NCBI RefSeq assembly: GCF_003355155.1
Contig: NZ_CP031320.1
Location: 5,199,367 to 5,263,366, forward strand
Direction: 5' to 3'
Source of the DNA: Streptomyces armeniacus
GTDB taxonomy: Bacteria; Actinomycetota; Actinomycetes; Streptomycetales; Streptomycetaceae
Length of the DNA stretch: 64,000 nt
The position numbers were made by a program, and so were the translations under genes. Positions within the stretch are counted from its first letter, which is position 1, and each line of letters begins with the position of its first letter. Below, one piece after another: positions 24,449 through 33,900 of this stretch. A model generated the notes under the pieces. That model saw only the letters and a list, made by a program, of their open reading frames with translations, did no database searches and had not been told where the DNA came from.

Positions 24449-25045
24449 GTGAACACACAGGTGATCGTGCTCAACGGCGGTTCCAGCTCGGGCAAGTCCG
24501 GGATCGTCCGGTGCCTCCAGGAAGTCCTGCCGGAACCGTGGCTGGCCGTCGGCGTCGACATGCTGGTCGAGGCGATGCCCGCGTCTGTACAGGCGTCGGA
24601 GACGGGCATCGAGTTCGGTGCGGACGGCGGGGTGAGCGTCGGGCCGGAGTTCCGGACGCTGGAGGCCGCCTGGATGGAAGGGGTCGCCGCGGTGGTCAGG
24701 GCGGGAGCGCGGGTCATCGTCGATGAGGTCTTCCTCGGCGGAGCGGCGTCCCAGCAGCGGTGGCAGAAGGCTCTCGACGGGCTGGACGTGCTGTGGGTAG
24801 GCGTCAGGTGCGAGAGCGCAGTCGCCGCGGGCCGGGAGGTCGCCCGCGGAAACCGGATCCGGGGGATGGCCGCGTCGCAGGCGGAAATCGTCCACCAAGG
24901 CGTCGTCTACGACCTGGAGGTGGACACCACGCACACCGAATCCCTGGAGTGCGCGCGGACCATCGCCGCCCGCGTCCGGCGCCCCTTCCCGGCTGAGCGG
25001 CCGATGCCGGGCGGCCCGCGCCGCATTGTCGGTGGCGCCGGTTAG
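24449..25045 (+). CDS. Chloramphenicol phosphotransferase-like kinase
   Basis: 198 residues, P-loop kinase of the CPT family, which phosphorylates the 3'-hydroxyl of chloramphenicol. Walker A is GGSSSGKS (residues 10-17). The catalytic Asp37 falls in [10 protein letters not shown] exactly as in the S. venezuelae enzyme, and [20 protein letters not shown] and VDEVFLGGA follow. Length is slightly above the founding enzyme (178). The GTG at 24449 has no ribosome site and a TACGGT hexamer lies just upstream, so the transcript may be leaderless. No chloramphenicol biosynthetic genes are in the window, so the role is probably self-standing resistance or phosphorylation of another alcohol. Confidence 0.87.
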   Translation: MNTQVIVLNGGSSSGKSGIVRCLQEVLPEPWLAVGVDMLVEAMPASVQASETGIEFGADGGVSVGPEFRTLEAAWMEGVAAVVRAGARVIVDEVFLGGAASQQRWQKALDGLDVLWVGVRCESAVAAGREVARGNRIRGMAASQAEIVHQGVVYDLEVDTTHTESLECARTIAARVRRPFPAERPMPGGPRRIVGGAG

Positions 25046-25055
25046 CGTGAACGGC

Positions 25056-25756
25056 ATGGACTCGGCCGCGTACCTCACCCACCTCCGACGGGATCTCGAC
25101 GCCTTCCGCGCCTGCATCGACACCGGCGATCTCGCCGCCCCCGTCGAGCACTGCGGCGACTGGACGCTGCGCGACCTCGCCAGACACCTGGGCCGCGGCA
25201 ACGTATGGGCGGCGGCTGCCGTGACCGAGCGGCGCGGCGACTACGGCGGCACGGCGCCACCGGAGGACCGGGCGGGCCTGGTGAGCTGGTACGAGGAGAG
25301 CGCCGCGACGCTCCTCGACGCGCTGAAGGCCGAACCGTCCACCGAGGCGTGGACGTTCGCCCCGCCGCACACCGTCGGCTTCTGGCAGCGCCGCCGCGCC
25401 CAGGAGACCCTGATCCACCGCTGGGACGCCGAATACGCCGTCGCGCCCGACGCCGTACGCCCGCTCGACCCCGAACTCGCCGCGGACGGCGTGGCGGAGG
25501 TCTTCGACACGATGGCGCCGCGCCAGGTCCGCAAGGGCCGCGCGACCGCGCCCTCGTACGCGATCCGCCTCGCCTCGACGGACACCGGCGACTCGTGGAC
25601 GTACGGTCCCGGCACCCCGATAGCCGTCCTCACGGGCCCGGCGGAACGCCTCCTGCTCACGGTGTGGGGCCGCACCTCCCGCGATGACCGGTCCCTCACC
25701 TGGGACGGCGACGCGGCGGCGGCTCGTCGCCTGCTGGGGGCGCGCTGGTGCCATAG
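25056..25756 (+). CDS. Maleylpyruvate-isomerase-family mycothiol-dependent enzyme, 3' frameshift
   Basis: About 233 residues of DinB/MDMPI fold. N-terminal helix bundle (LRRDLDAFRACIDTGDLAAP, then HCGDWTLRDLARHLG with the metal histidine), a second metal region RRRAQETLIHRWDAEYA, and an MDMPI C-terminal domain ending LTWDGDAAAARRLL. Family members stop a few residues later. Here a run of five G near 25733 would need one more G to give RRLLGGALVP and the TAG at 25754. As written, the frame runs on for 280 bp as Arg/Cys-rich nonsense antisense to DUF397. I place the end at the TAG and treat the shift as a base-call error or a mild mutation. ATG 25056. Confidence 0.8.
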
Positions 25757-25791
25757 GGAGCGCCTGCCGTCCCTGCGGATGCGGCAGCGCG

Positions 25792-26055
25792 TCAGCGCTG
25801 GTGCCGCAGCCCCGCGACGAACGCGCCCCAGGCGGCGTCGCCGAAGGCGACGACGGGACCGGCGGGCCGCTTGCTGTCCCGCACGAGGGTCGCACCGGCG
25901 GCTGCCGACCCGGAGACCTCGACGCAGTCGCCGCCGTCGGTGTTGCTGTGCGTGCTCTTGTGCCAGCCCACCTCGACGCAGTTGCCCCCGTCGGTGTTGC
26001 TGTAGCTGCTCTTGCGCCAGGCGACTGTGCTGAAGTCAGCTTCTGCTGTGGTCAT
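25792..26055 (-). CDS. DUF397 protein with duplicated core motif
   Basis: 87 residues. The family motif W-KSSYSN-DGG-CVEV is present twice in tandem (residues 13-30 and 31-48: RKSSYSNTDGGNCVEV and HKSTHSNTDGGDCVEV), where typical DUF397 proteins have it once. The tail VRDSKRPAGPVVAF is standard. Its start overlaps the end of the XRE regulator gene by 20 bp, so the two are cotranslated. DUF397 proteins are thought to antagonise or tune the linked XRE regulator, as in WhiJ-like and BldB-like loci of Streptomyces. Confidence 0.9.
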   Translation of the reverse strand: MTTAEADFSTVAWRKSSYSNTDGGNCVEVGWHKSTHSNTDGGDCVEVSGSAAAGATLVRDSKRPAGPVVAFGDAAWGAFVAGLRHQR

Positions 26056-26887
26056 TTCGGTAGTCCTCTGCGGCTTCCTTGATCACGGCCAGGGACGCCT
26101 TCGGCGGTAGCGCAGCGGCCCTGAGCAGATCGTACGACCTCATGTATGGCTTCACGAGCCCCGGATCGTCGATCAGCTGACCGTGGAAAAGCCCTTCCGT
26201 GTACATCACGGGAGGCGCATCGGCGAAGGTGAGGAAGGTGGCGCTGCCGATCATGAAAGGGTGCGCCCCGGCGTTCAGCGGCAGCACTTGCGTAAGCATC
26301 CGCGCCCGGCCGGTCAGCTGCACGATGTGGTCCAGTTGCTCCGCCATGACGCCGGGAGTCGCGACGGGAAACCGGAGCACGGACTCGTGCAGAATCACCC
26401 AGTATTCGGGGGACTTTGGGCTCTCGAAGATGTGCGCCCGCGCCAGCCGGGCGGTCACCTTCTCGTCCACCTTCTCCGGGAGTTCGCGAACGTGTGAGCC
26501 GTTGAACAGCGCACGTGCGTAGCCGTCGGTTTGCAGCAAGCCGGGGATGACCGTGGACGACCATTCCTCGATGCTCGCCGCGCGCTGTTCCATCTCCACC
26601 ACGTCGGCGAAATACTCCGCGTGGCCGCCGCGCTTCGCCTTCCGTACGTCCTCGCAGCGGCGTTCGAAGAAGCCGTCCGTGTTCAGTTTCCGGTCCGCGT
26701 GGCGGGCCAGATCCAGTGGCATGCGGCGGTCGCCCATTTCGATCTGGCTGAGATAGGCGATGCTGTAGTAGATGCCCTCGGTGAGCTCGTTCAGCGTGAG
26801 CCCCGCGGCCTCCCGCTTGTACCGCAACTCGGCGCCGTAGAACGCCGGTACGCTCGCCGCCGCATCGAGATCCTTGCGTGGTGGCAT
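26036..26887 (-). CDS. XRE-family regulator with DUF5753 domain
   Basis: 283 residues. Helix-turn-helix at about residues 17-66 (LRYKREAAGLTLNELTEGIY, SIAYLSQIEMGDRRM) and a DUF5753 ligand-type domain from about residue 95 (EYFADVVEMEQRAASIEEWS, VIPGLLQTDGYARALF). ATG 26887 follows GGAGG at 8 bases. It forms one unit with the overlapping DUF397 gene, and a divergent HATPase gene completes the three-gene module repeated many times in Streptomyces genomes (abaA/whiJ type), which influences development and antibiotic production. Confidence 0.92.
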   Translation of the reverse strand: MPPRKDLDAAASVPAFYGAELRYKREAAGLTLNELTEGIYYSIAYLSQIEMGDRRMPLDLARHADRKLNTDGFFERRCEDVRKAKRGGHAEYFADVVEMEQRAASIEEWSSTVIPGLLQTDGYARALFNGSHVRELPEKVDEKVTARLARAHIFESPKSPEYWVILHESVLRFPVATPGVMAEQLDHIVQLTGRARMLTQVLPLNAGAHPFMIGSATFLTFADAPPVMYTEGLFHGQLIDDPGLVKPYMRSYDLLRAAALPPKASLAVIKEAAEDYRNDHSRS

Positions 26888-27002
26888 CGGCCACTCCTCC
26901 ATCTCAGCGCACCGCGCTGCTGAATCTGATCACCTTTCACATTACGGCGCCGATAACCACTCTGTGAGCGTTCCATCACAGAGAGCACGAGAGGTGAGGG
27001 CA

Positions 27003-27494
27003 ATGAGGGTCTCAAGGGCGCAGGAGCGGGTGCACGAGGCGCACGGCGCGTACGAGGGGGCGTCGGCCGCCGCGCTCACCGTCGCGTTGCTGGCGGAGCC
27101 GCGCGCGGTGGCCGATCTACGCCGTACGGTGCGCTGCCATCTCGTACACCGGGGGCTCGCCCCGTATGCCGACACGGCGCAGTTGTGCGTCAGCGAGCTG
27201 ATGACGAACGTCATCAACCACGTCGGCGCGGGCGTGCCCGTCACCCTCCGGGTGACCATGGCGTACGACCGGCTCCGTATCGAACTGACCGATCCCGCCC
27301 CGCACATGCTGCCCACCCTCGTCCGTCCGTCGGACGACCAGGAGTCGGGCCGCGGGCTCGCGCTGCTCGACGTGTTCGCGGACCGGTGGGGCGTGGTCGA
27401 GGACGCCGAGAGCAAGACGACGTGGTGTGAGCTGCGGACGGCGCCCGAGTCCCTGCCGGTCGGCGGCGACCTTGGCAACGGGCTGCTGCTGTGA
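27003..27494 (+). CDS. RsbW-like ATP-binding (HATPase_c) regulator
   Basis: 163 residues, single GHKL ATPase domain as in anti-sigma kinases. N-box CVSELMTNVINH, G1 LTDPAP, and the G2-like SGRGLALLDVFADRWGV are visible. There is no transmembrane part and no sensor domain. ATG 27003 lies close behind a purine-rich GAGGTGAGGG. Divergent from the XRE-DUF397 pair, with which it probably works. Confidence 0.87.
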   Translation: MRVSRAQERVHEAHGAYEGASAAALTVALLAEPRAVADLRRTVRCHLVHRGLAPYADTAQLCVSELMTNVINHVGAGVPVTLRVTMAYDRLRIELTDPAPHMLPTLVRPSDDQESGRGLALLDVFADRWGVVEDAESKTTWCELRTAPESLPVGGDLGNGLLL

Positions 27495-27566
27495 CGTGGG
27501 CCGCCGCCCCGGTAGGGTCCGTGCTGGCCGTTTCAGCGGTGAGCAGGAAGAGGCGGGAAGAGGTCG

Positions 27567-27968
27567 GTGCGCGTGCTGATCGACACGGTGGCCTGGGTCA
27601 GGATCGAGAACGGCCTGATCCTGTGCGCCCGCCCGCGCGGCAAGGACGTCTTCTACGTCCCGGGCGGCAAGCGCGAGGGCGGCGAGAGCGACACGGAGAC
27701 CCTGGTGCGCGAGATCAAGGAGGAGCTGACGGTGCTTCTCGATCCGCGGACGGCGGTCCACGTGGGCACGTACGAGGGCGGCGGGCCCGGACTTCCCGCG
27801 GACACGGTGGTGCGCATGGCCTGCTACACCGCGGAGTTCCAGGGGACGCTTGCCGCGAGCGGCGAGATCGAGGAGACCGCATGGCTCTCGTACGCGGACA
27901 GAGACCGCGTACCGCCGGTGGACCAGTTGCTTTTCGACGACCTCAAGAACGCGGGTGAACTCGCGTAA
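27567..27968 (+). CDS. NUDIX hydrolase
   Basis: 133 residues, one NUDIX domain. The box runs from Gly34 (GGKREGGE) to REIKEEL at about 48-54 and fits GX5EX7REUXEE; the following Gly is Thr here. Family members hydrolyse nucleoside diphosphates linked to another moiety; the substrate is not known. GTG 27567, ribosome site weak (GAAGAGG). It follows the HATPase gene by 72 bp on the same strand and could be read with it. Confidence 0.87.
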   Translation: MRVLIDTVAWVRIENGLILCARPRGKDVFYVPGGKREGGESDTETLVREIKEELTVLLDPRTAVHVGTYEGGGPGLPADTVVRMACYTAEFQGTLAASGEIEETAWLSYADRDRVPPVDQLLFDDLKNAGELA

Positions 27969-28003
27969 GGCGAGGGCCGGAACGAAGCCCGGCGGACGAC
28001 CGG

Positions 28004-29281
28004 TCAGTTGACGCCCTCCCGGGCCGTGGCCGTATGCCACTTCAGGTAGTCGCGCCGGCGCCGGGCACGGACGGCCCGTTCGAGGACGAGGGCGACGGCC
28101 GGAGAGTACGGCGTCCTCGACGGCTTGCCCGCGGCGAGGCGGGCGAGCTGCCGCGACGAGACAGCCTGGACGGCCGCCGCAGCCAGCGATCTGTTCCGCA
28201 AGCGGGTGCGGGGCGGGCGGACCTGGGCGTCACCGCCGGCGAGCCACTGTCCCGGCAGGGTGGGGTCGGTCGCCAGCGCCGTGGCCACGCCGACCATGGC
28301 GACTCCGGAGTCGATCACCTGTTGTGCGACCGCGCGCCGCCGTATCCCTCCGGTCAGCAGCAGCGGCAGCGGCGAGGTGGCGACGAGCTGTTGGGCGAGT
28401 TCGAGGAAGTACGCCTCGCGGGCCAGGGTGCGGCCGTCCGCGGGGGAGCCCGCCGTGGCCAGGCTCTCGATGCTGCCGCCGGAGAGTTCGACCAGGTCGG
28501 CCCCCACGTCGGCGAGCATCTTGATCACGTCGCGCGCGTCGTCGGTGTCGAATCCGCCGCGCTGGAAGTCCGCCGAGTTCAGTTTCACTCCCACGGCGAA
28601 GCCCGCGCCGACCCGCTCGCGGACCGCGACCGTGACATCGAGCAGCAGACGGGCCCGGTTGTGCAGGCTGCCGCCCCAGCGGTCGTCGCGCCGGTTCACC
28701 AGGGGGGAGAGGAACTGGGAGAGGAGGTAGCCGTGGGCGGCGTGGATCTCGACTCCGTCGAAACCGGCCTGCCGGGCCCGTTGCGCGGTCACGGCGAAGC
28801 GTTCCACCGTCTCGTCGATGTCCTGGGCGGTCATCGGCCGCGGCGTCGGGAACATGCCGGAGAAGCCGCCGGCGTCGATCGGCACGGCGGAGGGGGCCCA
28901 CGTGGTGCCGCCGAGGTCCTTGGGGATGACGCGCCCGGGGTGGTTGATCTGCATCCAGATCTGTCCGCCCGCCGACTTGCCAGCCGCCGATTGGCCGCCC
29001 GCCGACTTGCCGGCCGCCGCCCAGCGCCGGAACGGCTCCAGCGGCGTGCCCTGTTCCAGGACGACGTCGCCCGGCTGGGCAACGGCCCTGCCGTCGATCA
29101 TGACGTGTCCGGTGATCAGCAGCCCGGCACCTCCCGCGGCCCAGCGGCCGTAGAGCGTACGGAGTTCGTCACCGGGCAGTTGGCTCGGTGCCGCGAGCAG
29201 CTCCTCCATCGCGGCCTTCGCGATCCGGTTGGGCAGCGGAGCGCCGCTGCCCAGGTGCAGGGGCTCGTTCAGCGTGGTCAT
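28004..29281 (-). CDS. Old-Yellow-Enzyme-type NADH:flavin oxidoreductase
   Basis: 425 residues, FMN-dependent TIM barrel that reduces activated C=C bonds. Visible: NRIAKAAMEELLA at the start, the active-site stretch GVEIHAAHGYLLSQFLSP with the substrate-binding histidine pair, DDRWGGSLHNRARLLLDV, and the FMN phosphate loop LLLTGGIRRR. A 10-residue tandem duplication (GKSAGGQSAA then GKSAGGQIW) sits before QINHPGR, apparently from a recent 30-bp duplication. ATG 29281. It shares the strand with the SDR upstream (88 bp gap), and both probably answer to the divergent MarR regulator. Confidence 0.9.
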   Translation of the reverse strand: MTTLNEPLHLGSGAPLPNRIAKAAMEELLAAPSQLPGDELRTLYGRWAAGGAGLLITGHVMIDGRAVAQPGDVVLEQGTPLEPFRRWAAAGKSAGGQSAAGKSAGGQIWMQINHPGRVIPKDLGGTTWAPSAVPIDAGGFSGMFPTPRPMTAQDIDETVERFAVTAQRARQAGFDGVEIHAAHGYLLSQFLSPLVNRRDDRWGGSLHNRARLLLDVTVAVRERVGAGFAVGVKLNSADFQRGGFDTDDARDVIKMLADVGADLVELSGGSIESLATAGSPADGRTLAREAYFLELAQQLVATSPLPLLLTGGIRRRAVAQQVIDSGVAMVGVATALATDPTLPGQWLAGGDAQVRPPRTRLRNRSLAAAAVQAVSSRQLARLAAGKPSRTPYSPAVALVLERAVRARRRRDYLKWHTATAREGVN

Positions 29282-29369
29282 CTCTTCTCCCGTGACGTCG
29301 GCTCCGGGCAGTCCGGGCAGGCAGGGCTGCCGGTGGCGTTGTGCGTCTTCGCTCCGTAGAGGCCGGGCG

Positions 29370-30203
29370 TCACGAGGCGGCGGAGTCGAGGCCGGGGGCG
29401 AGGTCGCGTACGTCGTCGAATCCGAGCTTGCGGTTGAGGCCGCCGGTGATGCGGACGACGGTGGTGCGGGGAAGCAGGCGCGAAGCCCAGGTTCCGGCGC
29501 GGTTGAAGGCGCGTCCGGGGTAGGAGACGGACCGGCCGCGTGCGAAGTCGTCGAGCGTCCCGGCTGCGATGCGGGCGGGGGTGTCCGCGGCCCTCGGATC
29601 GACGGACGCGGTCGTACCGTCGAAGAATCCGGTGTCGATCGCTCCCGGATGGGCCGCCATCACGCGTACGCCGGTGTGGCGGACCTCCTCGGCGAGCGCC
29701 TCGGTGAAGGAGAGCACGAACGCCTTGGTGGCGGCGTAACCGGCCTGGTACGGCATGGGCTGGAAGGCGGCGGTGGAGGCGACGTTGACGATGCCGCCGC
29801 GGCCGCGTTCGACCATGCGGGCGCCCAGCAGGTGGCACAGGGCGACCAGCGCGGTGACGTTCACGTCGACGGACCGGAGGTTGGGTTCGAGGGGGCGGCC
29901 GAGGAAGGGACCCACCGATCCCGTCCCGGCGTTGTTGACCAGGAGGTCCGCCTCCAGGCCGAGTTCCTCGACGGTGTCGGCCACCGTCTGCGCCGCCCGC
30001 CGGTCCGACAGGTCCGCGGCGATCACGTCGACCCGTACGGAATGGGCCTTCCGGAGCTGCCCGGCAAGGGTGTTGAGCGCGTCCGACGAGCGGGCGACGA
30101 GGACGAGGTGTGCGCCTCGGGAGGCGAGTTCCCGTGCGTAGGCCTCGCCCAGGCCCTTCGAGGCGCCGGTGACCACGGTGGTGGTGTTCGTGTAGTCGTG
30201 CAT
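29370..30203 (-). CDS. Short-chain dehydrogenase/reductase
   Basis: 277 residues, classical SDR slightly longer at the C-terminus. Cofactor motif TGASKGLG (about 13-20), NNAG (about 91-94), catalytic Ser in VASTAAFQ and YAATK as the Tyr/Lys pair. The C-terminal extension (RAFNRAGTWASRLLPRTTVV) is typical of a group that includes YqjQ/DltE-like enzymes. ATG 30203. Divergent from marR over two palindromes; the following OYE gene is probably in the same transcript, giving a regulated pair of reductases that could act on an electrophilic inducer. Confidence 0.9.
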   Translation of the reverse strand: MHDYTNTTTVVTGASKGLGEAYARELASRGAHLVLVARSSDALNTLAGQLRKAHSVRVDVIAADLSDRRAAQTVADTVEELGLEADLLVNNAGTGSVGPFLGRPLEPNLRSVDVNVTALVALCHLLGARMVERGRGGIVNVASTAAFQPMPYQAGYAATKAFVLSFTEALAEEVRHTGVRVMAAHPGAIDTGFFDGTTASVDPRAADTPARIAAGTLDDFARGRSVSYPGRAFNRAGTWASRLLPRTTVVRITGGLNRKLGFDDVRDLAPGLDSAAS

Positions 30204-30312
30204 GGGTGAGTGCTTCCTGTTCGGCTGGGTGGGCGCGGGCGCCGGGCCGCGTCGTCGGGGCGCGGGGGGCCAGCGGGAGCGAGAAGAGGCAGAAGAGCGA
30301 GAAGCCGATTAC

Positions 30313-30353
30313 TTCGAGACTCGAATGAACGTAACACTTCGAGACTCGAAGTG
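30313..30353. promoter_or_regulatory. Two MarR operators
   Basis: Two copies of the 13-bp palindrome TTCGAGACTCGAA, at 30313-30325 and 30338-30350; the second extends to 19 perfect bp (CACTTCGAGACTCGAAGTG). They lie 15-56 bp upstream of the marR start, between divergent genes. Centre spacing is 25 bp. Confidence 0.87.
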
Positions 30354-30368
30354 AAATAGGATGAGGCC

Positions 30369-30791
30369 ATGACACGCAGCGCACTTGAGGCAGCGGTGGT
30401 GGCGAACCACGAGATCTTCATGCGGACCGGCGACCGGATCAACGCGGTCCTGGCCGAGCACGGTCTGACGCACGCGACCGCCCACGCGCTCTGGGTGATC
30501 GACCCGGCCGAGGCGCCGCCCTCGATGAAGGAGCTGGCCGGGCGGCTGTACTGCAACGCGCCCAACCTCAGCTTCGTGATGAATCAGCTCACCGGGCGGG
30601 GACTTGTCGAACGCTCCGCCGACCCCGCCGACCGCCGTTCACGCGTCGTCGCGCTGACGGAGGACGGCCGCCGCGTACGGTCCGCGGTGATCGAGGCAAC
30701 GCTGGCCCTGACCCCGTTCGCCCGGCTGGACGCCGGCGAACTGCGCGAGCTGGCGAGTCTCCTGGGGAAGGCGCTCGAACCGGAGTCCTGA
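30369..30791 (+). CDS. MarR-family regulator
   Basis: 140 residues, winged helix. Recognition region LAGRLYCNAPNLSFVMNQLT followed by the wing motif DPADRRSRVVALTEDG. ATG 30369. Palindromes directly upstream and the divergent SDR-OYE genes indicate a local repressor responding to a small aromatic or electrophile, as is common for this family. Confidence 0.9.
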   Translation: MTRSALEAAVVANHEIFMRTGDRINAVLAEHGLTHATAHALWVIDPAEAPPSMKELAGRLYCNAPNLSFVMNQLTGRGLVERSADPADRRSRVVALTEDGRRVRSAVIEATLALTPFARLDAGELRELASLLGKALEPES

Positions 30792-30907
30792 ACCGGGGCC
30801 CTCACCCGTGCCTTACGGCCGTCCCCAACGGCCCGCGCGGCCAGCCCGGTTGCCGGTGCGGCCGGTCCCGTTCGCCGCGCCACGCGGAACGTTCGCGTCC
30901 CGCACCC

Positions 30908-30937
30908 TTGACACCTTGCGGCGCACCTTCATCATAA
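30908..30937 (+). promoter_or_regulatory. Promoter of the GH92 gene
   Basis: TTGACA, 18 bases, TCATAA, ending 53 bases before the GTG start. One of the best sigma-70-type matches in the window. Confidence 0.72.
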
Positions 30938-30957
30938 GGGGACTTGAGACACACAAC

Positions 30958-30971
30958 TGACAACGTTGTCA
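30958..30971. promoter_or_regulatory. LacI-type operator TGACAACGTTGTCA
   Basis: Perfect 14-bp palindrome with the central CG typical of LacI-family sites, about 20 bp downstream of the -10 and 19 bp before the GH92 start, positioned to block transcription. Confidence 0.78.
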
Positions 30972-30990
30972 CACATCTTGGGAGGCTCAC

Positions 30991-33900
30991 GTGCGCGGCA
31001 GAATCCCAACCGGCCACAGACGCACCGGATTTCTCCGGCGTCTGCGCGCCCCCGCCGTACTCGTCTCGGCAGCCCTGCTCGCCACCCTGGCGCCCAGCAC
31101 TGCCGGTACTGCCAGCGCGGCCCCCGACCCCGTCGACAGCACGGAGTTCGCCTCGTCCTTCGAGCCGGGCGAACCCGCCCCCGACTGGCGCGACACCGTG
31201 GAGACCGGCCCGGACGGCAAGCCCCGTACGGACGGCGTCGAGCCGGAGGGCGCGCCCGGCGGACAGGGCATGAGCACGCACCCCGACACCGGCCCCACCG
31301 AGTCGCCCACGGCGAAGCCGGACGCCGGCTTCACCGGCAAGCACGCGCTGCGTTACGCGGGCACGCACCGCGCGGACGGGCGCGGCTACGCGTACAACAA
31401 GGTGTTCGACACCGACGTCAGGGTCACCGAGGACACCGTCCTGTCGTACCGCCTGTTCCCGGAGATGAAGGGCGAGGAGGACCGCTCGTACTCCGCGACG
31501 AACGCCGCCGTCGACCTCGCCTTCACCGACGGCACGTACCTCAGCGAGCTGGCCGTCAAGGACCAGCACGGCGCCCGACTGAGCCCGCAGGGCCAGGGCG
31601 CGTCGAAGACGCTGCTGGTCAACCAGTGGAACCACAAGGAGGCCCGGATCGGCCGGGCCGCCGCGGGCAAGACCGTGGACCGGGTGCTGGTGGCGTACGA
31701 CGCGGCGAAGGGCAGCCGCCCCTTCCGCGGCTGGGTGGACGACGTGACGCTCGCGCCGAAGCAGCCCGAGAAGCCGAAGGAGCACCTGTCGGACTACGCG
31801 GTGACCAACCGCGGCACGCAGTCCAGCGGTGACTTCTCGCGCGGCAACAACTTCCCGGCCACGGCCGTCCCCAACGGGTTCAACTTCTGGACCCCCGTGA
31901 CCAACGCGGACTCCACGAGCTGGCTCTACGAGTACTCCCGCAAGAACAACGCGGACAACCTGCCGACCCTCCAGGCGTTCAGCGCCAGCCACGAGCCGAG
32001 CCCGTGGATGGGCGACCGGCAGACGTTCCAGGTGATGCCGTCCGCCGCCGAGGGCACCCCCGACGCGTCGCGTACGGCCCGCGCGCTCCCCTTCCGGCAC
32101 GCCAACGAGACGGCGAAGCCGCACCACTACGGCGTGACTTTCGAGAACGGGCTCCGTACGGACATCACCCCGACCGACCACGCCGCGATGATGCGGTTCC
32201 GCTTTCCGTCCGACGACGCGAGCCTGATCTTCGACAACGTCGACAACGGCGGCGGCCTCACCCTCGACCGCGAGGGCGGCACCGTCTCCGGCTTCTCGGA
32301 CGTGAAGAGCGGACTGTCGATCGGCGCGACACGGATGTTCGTCTACGCGGAGTTCGACAAGAAGGCGACCGACGGCGGCCGACTCGAGGGCGGCGGCGGT
32401 CCCGACGTGACCGGCTATCTGCGCTTCGACGCGGGCGCCGACCGTACGGTGCACATGCGCATCGCCACCTCTCTCATCAGCGTCGACCAGGCGAAGGCCA
32501 ACCTGGAGCAGGAGATTCCGTCCGACGCCTCCTTCGAGGGCGTACGGGACGGGGCCCAGGCGGAGTGGGACGACATCCTGGACACGATCGAGGTCGAGGG
32601 CGCCAGCCCGGACCAGCTCACCACCCTCTACTCCAATCTCTACCGGCTCTACCTCTACCCCAATTCCGGCTTCGAGCGCGTCGGCCCCGACCAGCGCAAG
32701 CGCTACGCGAGCCCCTTCTCGCCCGCCGAGAAGCCGGACACGCCCACGGAGACCGGCTCGAAGATCGTCGACGGCGAGGTCTACGTCAACAACGGCTTCT
32801 GGGACACCTACAGAACGACCTGGCCCGCGTACTCGTTCCTGACCCCCAAGCGCGCCGGCCGGATGGTCGACGGCTTCGTGCAGCAGTACAAGGACGGCGG
32901 CTGGATCTCCCGCTGGTCCTCGCCCGGTTACGCGGACCTGATGACCGGCACGTCGTCCGACGTGGCGTTCGCGGACGCGTATGCCAAGGGCACGGAGTTC
33001 GACGCGAAGGCGGCGTACGAGGCCGCACTGAAGAACGCGACGGTCGCGCCGCCCGACCCCGGCGTCGGCCGCAAGGGCATGAACACCTCGCCCTTCCTCG
33101 GCTACACCAACACCGACACGCACGAGGGCATGTCCTGGGCGCTGGAGGGCTATCTCAACGACTTCGGCATCGCGCGCATGGGCGAGGCGCTGCACAAGAA
33201 GACGGGCGAGAAGCGCTACAAGGAGGAGGCCGACTACTTCCTCTCCCGCGCGCAGAACTACGTCCATCTCTTCGACGACCGGGTCGACTTCTTCCAGGGC
33301 CGCAAGCCGGGCGGTGACTGGCGCCTCTCCCCCGACGCGTTCGACCCGCGCGTCTGGGGCCACGACTACACCGAGACGAACGGCTGGAACTTCGCCTTCA
33401 CCGCGCCGCAGGACACGCGCGGCCTGGCGAACCTGTACGGCGGCCGGAAGGGCCTCGGCGACAAGCTGGACGAGTACTTCGCGACGCCGGAGACGGCGGA
33501 GGAGAAGTACAAGGGCAGCTACGACAGCGTCATCCACGAGATGATCGAGGCGCGCGACGTCCGTATGGGCATGTACGGGCACAGCAACCAGCCGTCGCAC
33601 CACATCGCGTACACCTACGACGCGGCCGGTCAGCCGTGGAAGACGCAGGAGAAGGTGCGCGAGGCGCTGTCCCGGCTGTATCTGGGCAGCGAGCTGGGCC
33701 AGGGCTACGCGGGCGACGAGGACAACGGCGAGATGTCCGCCTGGTACATCTTCAGCGCCCTCGGCTTCTACCCGCTGGTGATGGGCGAGCCCGAATACGC
33801 GGTCGGCTCCCCGCTGTTCACCAAGGCGACCGTGCACCTGGAGAACGGCAAGGACCTGGTCGTGGAGGCCCCGGAGAACAGCGCGGAGAACGTCTACGTG

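Noticed and set aside
25757..26033. Arg/Cys-rich C-terminal domain of the maleylpyruvate-isomerase-like protein
   Set aside because: It is antisense to DUF397 and explained by one missing base.
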